Positions 29,690-42,800 of a DNA stretch of 64,000 bases are shown piece by piece. Within the stretch, counting starts at the first letter, position 1. The number at the start of each line of letters is the position of its first letter. The position numbers were made by a program, and so were the translations under genes. Location of the stretch: the NCBI GenBank assembly GCA_036768485.1, contig JAVLUZ010000565.1, positions 21,001-85,000 of the forward strand, in the 5' to 3' direction. The notes under the pieces were generated by a model. That model was not told the origin of the DNA and made no database searches. It saw nothing but the letters and a program-made list of their open reading frames with translations. Source of the DNA: Mermis nigrescens. Lineage: Eukaryota > Nematoda > Enoplea > Mermithida > Mermithidae.

Positions 29690-30800
29690 AATACTAGCTG
29701 AGCTACCCAGCGTTGCCCAGGCTGAACTTAGGCCTTATAAACATACGGAATTGAGATGTCTCTTGTATTTTTTATTTTTCGGTACTTTTGATGTTTTTGG
29801 GACATTTCTAAAAAAATTGTTGGTAAATATCATATTTTATATGTAGCATTTTTTTAAAATGTTTTTTGTCAATCAATTCTTGATAAAATCCATATTTTTG
29901 ACGTTACAGAAAGGTTTTGAAAATTCTGTAGCCAAACTCATATTTTTGATGTTTTGGGATGTTCTGAAAATTTTTATGGTCAAACCCATATTTTTGATGT
30001 TTTGAGATGTTTAAAGAAAATTTTTTTGGTAAAACTATATTTTTGATGTTTTAAAAATTTTTTGTTTGTTTTAGCATAGGGTGTCATATATCACACGGGA
30101 TATCTTATATCACTCATATGTTATAGCAGAGGGTATCTCCTATCTTATATCACTGCATGTTATGACACAGACAGGGTATCTTATATCACATCATTGTAAC
30201 GTATAGCATTGCCCATCTTGTAGCATTATGTAGGCTGTATTACGTCCGATCCTATGTTATAACGCACGCAGCGGCAAAAGTACAGTAACCCGAAAATAGT
30301 GTAAACTGAATTTCTTCCGATTTTCGAAATTTGGCAAAAAATCGGCCATGTCCTGAAATCGGCCACGCTTAAGCATCATGACACCTCCCGCTTCACCCCT
30401 GTACAGGGTTTATGGGTGGGGTTGGTGAAATTGAAATGTCGCTACTACACCCCAGGCGGTGGGCCGAGCTCGGACCAAAATGTCAGCCCACCAAGTGTTA
30501 TGGGGCCGGACATATGCATGTAGTACGTTAAGAAATGCGTTTAGGCTTATTCGATATCAAAAAAATCAAAAATAATTGCACTTCGGTTGAACCGATGGCT
30601 GACCCTTTATTACCTTTGAGCACACTTTTTGTTAAGCGTACCTACCTACTTACCTACTAATGTGAAGTAGTCGGCACAGCTATAGTACTGTCGGTAACAT
30701 GCATAAAGAGCACACGGGGAGCTGTTTGCTAGTGTATCACATAAGTCGGCCACTCGGTACTGTCGGTCAGCACAGTAGTAGTTCACCCGGTACCGCCAGC
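29690..30800 (+). mobile_element. Retroelement-like dispersed sequence
   Basis: Opens with ctagctgagctacccagcg and then ttgcccaggc, a phrase close to the CTACCCGGCGTTGCCCGGG-type terminus seen in dispersed repeats of many animals (recognition from memory, not a search). It continues through short tandem arrays and a GC-rich part (30360-30520). No reverse transcriptase reading frame seen, so at most a non-autonomous or truncated copy. Confidence 0.35.
29880..30260. repeat. Two short tandem arrays
   Basis: 29880-30060 holds about four ~58-bp units with catatttttgatgttttg. 30075-30260 holds irregular units with ggtatcttatatcac and related forms. Confidence 0.7.
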
Positions 30801-31272
30801 TAATGTTTTACATAGGTTGCGGATTAATTGAACTTTTTCGCTGCTGAGTGTATTGATATGACCTTTTTGAGCACGTTGAAGTGCATTTTAGAAACACATC
30901 TTCCAAAAAATAAATTTCAAGTCGATCAACGAATAACAGGTCTCTCAATAAGCTGGACTGCATAAAATGAGCATTGAATTTTCGTGGTAAATTCCGATAT
31001 AATGACGTCATTGCGACAATGTTTAAATAGATTTGTTTGCGCCCTAAACGTAGTTGTACCATTCGTCAATCTGACAAACAAAAAAATCTGCGTTTTCCAA
31101 TAACATGATGCTGACGTCAATATGTTTACTGATAAAACAGAATTTACCTTAGACATTGACTTTCGTTCGCCTAAACCAAATGTAGTAAATGTCTATGGTG
31201 GTCAATTCTGTCTGGTTGGATGGCAAGTACAATTCCTTTCGATACGTTAGTAATATCACGATTTCATGCTAA

Positions 31273-31302
31273 ATGACTGCGATTAAGCCGATTAATACGA
31301 AG
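31273..31302 (+). CDS. ALDH exon 1 (start codon)
   Basis: ATG preceded by an in-frame TAA; encodes [10 protein letters not shown], fitting the family's L-K-x-x-x-T-K-I-F start when joined to the next exon and giving a normal length. The junction lacks GT: aag is followed by atacctac. Start choice rests on homology. Confidence 0.55.
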
Positions 31303-34300
31303 ATACCTACACAATAAATATTTGTATGATTCAGTGGTTTTTTAATTTTACGTCTTATTTACAGATATTTATCAATAACAAGTGGCATGATTCTATCAGT
31401 GGTAAAACTTTCCCCGATATTAATCCATGCAATGGCGAAAAAATAGCAGACATACAGGTATATTACAATAACAATGATTTTAGCATTTCACACTTTATCT
31501 TCACTTTTCCCATTTGTCCGTCATTTCAGTTTTAATTTGACATTTTCATTATTTTTACAAAAACGGTACTTATATACAGTTTAAAAAATCCAGATATTTT
31601 AAAAATGTACGAACAATATTGTTTTTCAGTAAGTCGAGATATCGTCTTAATCGTTTTACATAAGGTATATTGGCTCATTTCTATTTCAGACAAGTTCAGG
31701 CATAACCTTCTAGGAACAATCACCAACAAAAAGCTAACAGATTGCGATGAATGCATTGATCTAATATATAATTATCGTAATCTGCCGGCGTACTGCCTAT
31801 AAAAATTCATAAGATTTATATGCTCGAAGCTATGTGAAACAAACTATATTAGCGATATTATTGTTGCACTTGCACTGTTCGGCAATTTTGTGTACGATAA
31901 GGACCATAGATGCACAGCATGGCCGATCTGGGGATTTCAGCTGGTCTAAGGGAGGGGTTAAAAATTCAGCTATATTGGGTCAAAACGATCTCGGAAATTG
32001 GTATAAGCGCTTAAATAGCGTTAAAACTATGTTATTACACAGTTTTCGGTCAATTTAGAGCCATTTTAAACCCCAACTCTCCTTGTGCCTGTCTGGTCAA
32101 GACCCACGCCAGCGCAGTTTGGATGGGCGTCGGCATTGATGCACTAAGGCCGATATGGGGAGGTCTGCCGGTGTGGGGAGGGTCAAAAAATTAAGCTTTC
32201 TTTAGGCCAAAATGACGCCAAAAACGGGTATAGATGCTAAAATAGCGTTAAAACTACATTATTCCACTGCTTCAGGTCAATTTCAAGCATTTTTGAAGAA
32301 AATTTTATTTTCATCCCTTTTTGACTTCTATTTTGCCTCATTTTTCTCATGCGCCAGAACGGCCGCGCCAAAGTGTTCCTGCGCCAAAATGTCCTTGCGC
32401 CAAAACGGCTGCGCCATAACGTCCGCGCCAAATTGGCTGCGCCCAACCGTCCCATTCCGATATAGATATAGTACTAGCAAAGAAAAATGCTCCGATGGAA
32501 CAAAAAGGGAATATACTTGGGATTGTGAATTATCGAGGATGTAAAAGGAGGGACTAGGAAAAATCTCCCTTTGTTATATGCCAAAAATCGCAAAATATGT
32601 TAAAAACCATACTATCTCTAAACAATGCAAAAAATCGGAGTATATTCTGCGGCCTTTGAAAAATGTAAAAGTTTAGTAAACAATTGTTGTAGACATGTGT
32701 AAAAGAGTATCTACATAAGGTCTGTTGCACGTCAGCTTCCGTGTTTCCTACTGCTTTTAACCAACAATATCATCGATTGTCTTGAATGCATCGATATGTA
32801 CTATTTCATTCAATTCGCTTAGCTACTGCATTGCTAATTCGCTGCTTTTGTCAATCAATTTTTTGGTAAATAGTTTATTTATATTGGGAGGCCGCAGAAT
32901 ATACTTCAATTTTTTGCATTGTTTAGAGATAGTATGGTTTTTAACATTTTGCGATTTTTGGCATATAACGTAGGGAGATTTTTCCTAGTCCCTCCTTTTA
33001 CATCCTCGATAATTCACAATCCCAAGTATATTCCCCTTTTTGTTCCATCGGAGCGTTTTTCTTTGCTAGCACCCTACTTTTTAATTAGCAAGATTTGGAA
33101 ATACAATACTAGATTTCATTTACTGTGCGGTTCTTCTAATAATTGAATGGTTTAAACTTTACAAAGCTACTAGTTGTAGAAGAAACAAACATTCTGATTA
33201 GTAACTCTTATGTTACGTAGAACATGCTGTAAAGAAATATGCTTCCAAAACTTTCTAGAGCTAAACTTAATTTACATTTTAAGCTTTACACAAGAGTGTA
33301 AAGAATTTTAGTGGGATTAATAATTTCGATATTGCTCTGATATAACGATCAGCATTTATTAAGAAATGAAACCTCTATAATGTTCTAAGAACAAATTAAC
33401 ATTAGGTGTTAATCACTTTACACTACTCTTCATGCGCCCCTAGCAGACGTATCACATCTGTTTCAATATACATTTTACGACTTTAGGGAAAAAATAAGTT
33501 ACCGTAACGCTCTAGAATGGAGCTTATTATATAGTGTAAACTTTACAGTGTAAAGAAAATTTTAGTCGGATTTGTAAGTTCGAAATTACTCGGATATTAC
33601 GATCAACATTCATGAAAAAATTACGTTTCCATAACGGTTTAAGGACAAATAGACACAGATGTAAACCACTTTACATCACTGTTGAGTGTAAACAAACGCG
33701 CCCAGATGACGTCCCTTATTTGATTCCATGTAAATTTTCAGATTTCGGCAAGAAATTCAGGTTTTCGCAAAGCTCTAGAACGAAGATTAATTAGCAGTGT
33801 AAACTTTACACAACCACCGAGTGTAAAGATATAACTTCTGGGGCTTTGCCCGCTTTTCAAGTTGTTGGAGTATCTTAGCGCGCAAATGAGTTGGCTGATT
33901 AAGTACTTGAAGTATGTACGGATAGCTAAACTGACAGCACGCCGTCAGGACAGATACCCAACACACAACAACTACGAAAGCAACAAACCCCTATGAAGTA
34001 CCTTCGGGACTTACCTAAGTACCTATGCTACAACTAGCGCTGGTCAAGAAGCTGCGGTAAAAACCTGCACTCTTCCAAAATGACCCTGAATACCTACTAC
34101 CTAAAATCTCCACGGACGTAATTGGTCCGGTACCTATGGGAGATTATGGGAAGGAGATGCCGACCGCAGATCTTAACCAGGAGTAATTAGATAACCCCGG
34201 AATTTGCCCTAGGTCCTTGGACCTCTTTAGACCAATAGAAATATTTTTCGCGAAAAGAATTGAAAAGGTTTCGCACTAGATTACCTATGGCGAAACAACT

Positions 34301-37300
34301 TACAAATTTCGGTTCCAATAGCACTCTGTACTTAAATCACAACAACAAAGAGCTCTTATCCGGGCTGTCATCCACTATAAAAATTATGTAATAATTTTTA
34401 TAGGTTTTTTGGTTCGAAAGAGGAATTATGAATTTTGAACGAAATGATAAATAAAAGGTTTTACCCAATAGAATCCGGCAATTATTTAAGTCGAGGCCGG
34501 CCAATTCCCAATCCTTAACTGCCTGCGGTATAATGCACCTCTAGACAGCTAATTTTCTAGCTTTTACCAAATCAAACCAATATGTACAGTCTTAGGCGCT
34601 GATAAAGTCGAAAAGACATGCCAGTAATTATAAAGGCAACTCTGCCACAACCGCGCTCTATTGGCCCACAGTAATATATGAAGAGAAATAGAAAGAAATG
34701 TTATTTATAAGAAATTGGCGCTACTTGCGCATGGATTTTTCCGGTCTCTGCACAGGCTCAATGTGAATAGCGGTCATGTCGCCTATGTTTTAATTGTAAA
34801 GAAATGATAGGGGACTTGTAGGGGGTTCCACAGTAAAAGGTCGCATCATAGTATCTCTCGCGACACCTAGCGACAAGAGTCCAACCAAGTGACACTGCGT
34901 GGTCGGAATGCCTCCGCATGTCATATCATCGATCTGAAAATATGGCTGGATCGCCAAAGTGGAACCAATTGACCGGATGGTCGGAATTGGCGCACTAATG
35001 TGCGCAAAGGCCGTACAAGTAACGGCTCGTGTAGATACACTATCTACAAGAGGATTCTAGTCGGATTTGTAAATCTGATATTACTCGGATATTATGATCA
35101 ATATTTATGATAAAATTATGTCTCTACAATGGTCTGAGGACAAATAAACATTAGGTTTAAACTACTTTGCAATATTGCTGAGTGTAAGCAAACGCGCCCA
35201 ACTGACGTCCTATATTTCATTCCCTGTAAATTTTTAGATCTCAGGAAAAAATTTCGGTTTTCGCAATGCTCTAGAACAAAGGCTAATATGCAGTGTAAAC
35301 TTTACACAACCGCCTAGTGTAAAGAGGATTTTATTCCGATTTGCAAATCTGATATTACTCGGATATTATTACCAACATTTATGAAAAAATTGCATGTCTA
35401 CAATGGTCTGAGGACAAATAAACAATGAGTGTAAACTACTTTACATCACTGTTGGATGTAAACAAACGCGCCTAAGTGACGTCTCACATTTGATTCTTTG
35501 AAAATTTTTAGACTCCAGGAAAAAATTAGGTTTCTGGAATGCTCAAAAACGAAGATAAATACATATGTAGTGTAAACTTCATGTAAACACCTAGTGTAAA
35601 GAAGATTTTGGTCAGATTCGTAATTTTGATATTGTTCCGATATTACGATTAATATTTATGAAACAAATTAAGTCTCCATAATGTTATATGGGCAAACTAA
35701 CAAAAGGTGTAAACCACTTTACAACACTGTAGAGTGTAAACATACGCGCCAGACTGGCATATCAAATTTGATTTCTGGTCCATTTCTAGACTTGATAATC
35801 GTGTCCCTGACTCATAACCGGAGAAGCAGGCAGAAAAAACAAGACAGAAACGCATTTTAAACACCAAATTTTTGACTTTACACTCGATAAATATTAATGT
35901 ATAGACAATTTGCTTTGACATGCACCCGATATAAAGCACTTTATTTTTATGCTATTGGACTTATCCCGACTTCTGGACGGAGAAAGTGGCGAACAAAAAA
36001 CGCAACAAAAACGTATTTTCCATCATTTAGAACACTGTAAACTTTAAAATTCCGTACCGAACTCCCCATTGAAATTAAAGAAATTCGGTTTGGTACAATT
36101 TGTAGCTTTTAAATCGTAGTACTTTCCTGTGTGCCAAAATTCTCTGGCAAAAATTATTTGGTATGATTTATTAATCAAAATTCGGAAAAAAACGTGTTTT
36201 TTCGCACATTTTTTACTTCTGATTTCGAACTTTACTCCCCATAAATAACTCAATATTGCGTTTTTTAAATGCGGTTTGCTGCGATGTGTAGCCCCTGAGA
36301 GGCACTTTATTACTGCTGTATTCAATTTACCCTGACTCATGAGCGGAAAAATTTGGCAGAAAAATCTTAGTTAAAACCCGTTTTTTACACCATCCACTAG
36401 AGTGTGAACTTTAAACCCCCGGATCTAACTCACCATGACATAAGCAGGTTGAAAACTCGACCAAAAAGTGCTTTTTCACCCCCAGATTTTCGCACTCTTT
36501 ACACTGCCATTCGAGAACTAATGCGGATTTCAAAAAACAAAAAAATGGTCATCTGTAGAATTCATCCTTCTATATTCTGTTCAATTGTTCGAGTCATCAA
36601 TACTCAGTTGTCCACATGCCGCAGTAAAAGGGTCCCAAAATTTGTCCTATGTTATAACGTTACACAAAAACTTTACACCTTCTTTACATAGTCAGTTTTG
36701 AGTTTCAAGAAAAACAAAAAAACACGGGCAGCGAATTTTTTATTATCTTTTAAAAAACCGCACCTTCCAGAAGTGTCCCGTTATAGCTGTAGGGGTGCAC
36801 AGGTGTTAGGTGTACCCAAGTATATTATAGGTACGCGCTAACGCGCTACCTAAGATATACCGTGCTTCTGTTCTCGTTAACAATAATTGTTGCTGCTGCT
36901 GCTGCTGAAGTATATTGTCTGGCAGCAGAAGGCCATTTCGCTTAGCAAAAACTGAAAGATCATCAGTCGAAGTAAGAGAACAAAATTCGAATAGGTTAGG
37001 ATCACGACGATTCGCCATAAAAACTACCGATGTTTCTGACATAAATTTAAGAATGAATCTGCTTTTTTCTAATGCGGTGCTTCTGTTCTCGTTAACAATA
37101 ACAATAAAAAATGATAAAAAGTCAACAATGGCAATAAAACGATTAAGTGGGTCAGTTGAATAATGTAAGCTTTCAGTGACTATTTTTTGGTCAATAGTGC
37201 ACGTGCTACGACCACACCTGAGCGTGGGGGAAGTTTGGAGGTATGCACCGCCCGAGAAACCAAAATACCCCCAGAAATCAATATACCCCCTCAGAATTCA

Positions 37301-39764
37301 ATTTTTTAAATTTTTTGTTTTTTTTTCGCAATTTTTTGATGCCAATGGATAGTGCTCGATGAGAAACGTCGAAAAATGGTGTTTTTCGTCATACCACCAT
37401 TTTAAGGCCATTTTTTGACCTTTGAAAAATCTTGCAACCCCCAGAATTTTCTTGCTGCCCACATATGGCTACGACTGCGTACTTAACACAGTTCACATAA
37501 TTGAGGAACAGTGCACGGGCTACGATAATACCGCCTGTGTCAATAAGCTGTCCTGTAGTGAAAGGAGGGACTTGGCCTGACCTTTATATCTTAGTTCTAA
37601 TTTCGCTCTCAATTGATCAGTATGTATTTACGACTATCACGTCACTTTTATCGGCAGCAATATGTTGTAAGAAATCACAACGAAACAAAACTGATGAATA
37701 TAACGTGTAATAAATTTATTGAACTTACAAATTTACATTAATCTGGTATTAGCTTTTCGTTTAACTCATTAAAAGGAAGGCGACAAGGCCGATATTGATA
37801 ATGCCGTCGCTTCTGCTCAAGAGGCATTCAAATTAGGTAGTCCATGGCGTACTTTGGACGCTTCGGAACGTGGCGCTTATCTATATAAATTAGCAGATCT
37901 GCTTGAAAGGGATAGAGAGATTTTCGCGGTGAGCATAAAATTAGTCATGATTGCGTAGAAAATGCTACTTAAATTGCATCTACTTTCTCTGAGGCACAGC
38001 ATGGCCAATCGGGTCAGCCGGCTTAACGAGGGATCACTTAGTGAGTTCAAAATGAAAAACCGCATTTCATTTGGTGATTAGGGCTAATAACCATACGTGA
38101 ACAATATGTGAATTTCAGAGGTCAGTCCTTATTTTTTTAAATGTCTTTTTTGAAAAAAATGATAAGTACACATCGAAACATTTTTTGTGTACGTTTTTGA
38201 CAATGCTATTCCTGTCTAGAACATAAAAATACGACAACATATCGAACAAATATTTAAAAAATTCGTGTAGATTGAACAAAATCAGTCAAAAAATGATTAT
38301 ATGGCACAAAGCGTCAAAAATTCGAGACTCTGAACCAAAAGATAGCTAGAAATGCTTAAAATAACAAACTTCCTGCTATTTTTTGGAAAAAGCTACAATT
38401 CTGGGGAGTCGCAACCGTTTTGTGGGAGTAAGCAGTCATTCAAAGGGTCAACAAAATCCCATAAAACCTCCAAGAACACGTATACTAATAAAGTTTTACA
38501 TTTTGTATGGATCGATTACAAATATATTCATACATCCCGTATGTTCTCTACTTAAATCAGTAATAGTATTCTGAAAATTTCATGAAAGCAGCTGCCATTT
38601 CTCCATAAAACCTGCTATTATCAAAAATGTGCGTTATGCTTTTGTCAGTTTCTTGTGCTGCCATGAGTACGATATCTGTTTTTCAGAGCCAATCGTAATA
38701 TCCTTATACAAGCTAACCAGTGCCTTGCGTTTCCGACTTTAAAGATTGCTAGAAGACCAATTTTGGCAATTTTGGGTCAGAAAAATCTTTAAATTTCTTT
38801 AAGTCAGCTGAAATGCGGTGCCAAGTGCGCCGTAAAATTGGTGAAATGTAGACAAAAAGACGTTTAGAGACGTAAATTACATCGTTATTTCCTTTGTGGA
38901 CTCGAAGTAGCTTATCGAAACATTTGACGCAAAGCGCACAAATTCTTCGAATTCATGCTAAAAAATGACAGAAAACTACAAAAATACGACTTACGGTCCA
39001 CCAAGATATTGAATAAATGTAATTAATAGGTATTTATCGCGCGAAGCGTCGGAAAATTTTAGAAACTACGATAGCCGTTGGTCAAAAATTATTTATTAAA
39101 AATTATTAAAATATTATTTTATTATTTTATTTAAAAATTATCATGGCAAAAATTAATTAATTATGTACATTCGAAAAAGCAATGCACGGATTAAATTGTA
39201 AAAAGATGTCCTGGTTTTTTACTTTCTACCAATATTTTAAACTTGAGCTTGATCAAGGTGATCTACCAATCACGCACATTTGTTTTTTCTTAATATGCTT
39301 GATCGTGCATAAGTGAAAGAATGGCGTAATAAGGCAAATTTATCGCGAAATCGCGAAATGTTTTTATCTTTAAGAAACTTGAATGCTTGGATGTTGGAAA
39401 GCCGTATAAGCAAGCTGAATTGGATGTTGCGTATTCTTTGAAACCCTTGCGTTATTTTGCCGGATATTCCGATAAAATTAACGGCAAAACATCACCTGTT
39501 GATGGTCCATATTTTGCATATACAAGAATCGAGCCCGTTGGAGTCTGTGGAGTTATAATTCCAGTGAGTTGTGCGTCAGCGACGATTCGATCTAATGTGC
39601 AATTTAGAAAATTATGTACAAGGCATTTTCATGATAAAAAATATTTATACTTATTGCTTAAGTCTGATGAAAATTCCATGCACTAAAGGATAGTCATATT
39701 AATAATATAATAATAATAACAATAATAATAATATTAGTAATAATAAATAATAATAATAATAATA

Positions 39765-39815
<51 letters not shown>

Positions 39816-42800
39816 GTAATAATAATCATTCTAGAGTCACGACCATAGATGCATATCATGGCCGATCTGCAGGGGGTCAAAAATCGAGCTTTTATGGGCC
39901 AGGATGACCTCAAAAACTGGCATAAACGGTTAAGTTACTCGTACTACACAGTTTCTGGTCAATTTAAAGCACTGTTGACGAAAATTTTTAATTTTAATCC
40001 GTTTTCGGCCTTCATTTTGCCTCATTTTCTCCAAAAAATTTTCCCTTCACCATTCTGAGGAGAGGGTCGCGTCACGTGCATGTCAGGTCACGATTTAGTT
40101 TCACTTAAAGAAGTCGCTGGAAGAAATACTCGTAAATTCGCAAGAAATATTTTGTTGCCAGCGTTTTATTGCGAACGCCCATATTATTTGAAGTGCTGAT
40201 TTTCGGCTAAAATGTTACATCTGTACTGTTAAGAGCTTTTCTTAAAATTAACAATTTATTTTCTAGTGGAACTTTCCACTCACTCAACTGGTGTGGAAGA
40301 TTTCGCCAGCTCTTGCTGCTGGTTGTACAGTTGTTGTGAAGCCAGCGGAGCAGACACCTTTGACAGCGCTTCATTTTTGTTCTCTTGTTTTAGAGGTAAT
40401 GCATGTATGTTTAGTGAAAGTCACAAGAGCAGGAAAAGACCTTACACTGCAATATAGCTTTTATTACGTAATCACTTGCTAAATCTTAGCTCGTATTTTG
40501 CTGATATTTGCTGAGCAATTTTTACAATGGGACGCAAAAATAAAGTATAGGCTGCATAAAACGGTTCTCTATCTTTGTACTACGCGCTAAACGTGAAGTT
40601 TAGTTTTTCAATAGTGGTACTTATAGAGAAATCTTCAGATTTTTGCCTACTCTTCAATAGAAAAAATTAATAAAAATTTCAGGCAGAAAATCCGCACTGA
40701 AGCCAAAAAATAATAATTTGAAAACCCCGAATAAAATCAGTATTATTGACTGTTCTAATTAGAATTACACTTAACCATCTGGTCAGACGTATAAAGATGA
40801 AGTGATACCTCAATTTTTAAAGTTCTGATTGAAATCTAGAGAAAAATTCATTGTATCAACATATTGATATTCACAACAGGCTGATTAAATGAAAATCTAC
40901 CCAGACACTGGCGTCCCTGCCAGGTACATAGCTGGCCTTGTGAATTTGGGAAGACTAAAATTTTGAAATCAGATATCTCAATAACTTATCGGTGACAGGC
41001 GAAAATAATGATGTTTTTACCCCTTTTTCAGCGAGCTCTGCACACTGAAGAACAGGAAATATTCGAAAAATTCTTGAAAATTCATTAGATTCTAATCATA
41101 TCCAAAAAATATGATGTATAAAATAGTCATGCAGTGATTCCAAAACATTTGATACCGTTGAAAAATTGTTACCTATATTGCATTCAATTCTGGTAGGTAG
41201 GTTGTAAAAAGAAGCTATGGGATACCTATGAAAAATAAACAATTCTGCGTAACGGGCTAGAAATTTAAATTTATCATGTTTTACTCAAACCTATTCGGAC
41301 AAAAGTTAGTTATACAAAAACAATAAATGTGGCGCGAAGCGCTGAAAATTTTGGGCTTGTTAGTTCAAAGTGAATTAGAATCCATGCTGACAGTCTTTCA
41401 AATGCGCTTCAAGAATTTCCAACTTTTTCCTTTGGATAACCTTTGTAAAAAACAATGTTCGTATTTCCGAAACTTAGTGGTCCAAATCCCATAGCTATGT
41501 ATTGCGTCTCAGAACTATGTTCCTGATTTTAGCGCTATAGACATGTTAGGTTCTATCGTTTATGCATGGAGAACTGCCCTAAAACGACAAATATGAATTT
41601 ATAGATCTAAAATATTGTCTGCAATGAACAAATTTATATTGAATTAACAGTTTTTTGACAATATGGTACAAAGTTTCGATAAAATAGTAACCCTTCAATT
41701 AAACTGTTAATTCTGCTTGTTGTGTTGCCCAGTCGCATTATGTTTATTCCAACCAACATGTTTCCCCTTTGTATTTGTTTTATCTTGGAAGGACGTGGGT
41801 GTAAAATGATGTCTTCTTGCTTGAACATGATACTGCTGGATGATGATGCAGGATGGTCTACTACCTCGTACAATGTAGAGTAATTCTTAAAATAAAAATT
41901 AATTATCAAAAAACCATTGAAGGGACAATTGTCTGTTTGCCTTTAAATTATCTTGTGATATTTTCTCGAATATTTCTGTCTAAATTATTAAAAGTAATTC
42001 GAGTTCTCATTCCGCTTCTAATACCTATTATTATACAAGCAATTATATCTTTGGAAAATGCAATGTCCATGCGCAGTTGTGATAAACGAGTTATGAGCTT
42101 TCTCGGTCAGTTTTAAATCATAAAAAATAGAAAAATACCTAAATTATTTTTTCTTGTATTATTTCTCGTAACAAAGGTTGGCATCCCACCCGGCGTATTC
42201 AATGTTGTTCCTGGATATGGACCAACAGCTGGACAGGCTTTAGTGCGTCATCCTAACGTGGATAAGATTGCATTCACAGGCTGCACTGAAACTGGAAGAC
42301 TGGTAATGAAATCAGTCGCAGAAACTAAATTGAAAAGACTGACGTTGGAATTGGGCGGTAAAAGCCCTTGCATTATATTCGACGATGCTGATCGTAAGTT
42401 TATTTGGTTCAAAAAGTTCATAGAGGTCGTGTGTCAGACTATTTCTTCATAACGCAATTTATTTTCTTCTTCCGTTACAAGCAGTGCTATGTATTACATA
42501 TTATGTCGAAATATTTAGTTTTGAATGAAAGATTGAATTGTTGCAACGATACCCTTGACATTAAACTCATTAGACTGAAAATCGTTTATCTTTCGCACTT
42601 AGTGGAAATAGGCACGAGTACTACGAGTGCGTGTTGAATCTTTAATTATTTCGAAGTAATGTCGAAAATTAGAAACGAAATGGGTAGCTTATCTAAACGC
42701 AACATTGTGTTGTAGAATCTATTAGTACATAGACAGGAGTGAATCCATTAATTTGCATAGACCTCGTCGTTTCTCAAACCGACTGACATGGCGACTTTGC

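Larger units (their letters stand above)
26529..31272. other. Spacer between EGF gene and ALDH gene, repeat-rich
   Basis: Contains MITE families M (about 27003, 27545, 29085), A (27722) and B (29268), short tandem arrays (29880-30260) and a retroelement-like segment (29690-30800). No clear gene; one small minus-strand open frame is listed separately. Confidence 0.5.

Noticed and set aside
34180..34230. Stretch taattagataaccccgg resembling a small-subunit rRNA phrase
   Set aside because: Only a few bases match and the flanks do not continue as rRNA.
41634..41909. 91-codon minus-strand open frame in ALDH intron 5
   Set aside because: No recognisable domain, inside an intron, with codon use typical of AT-rich noise.
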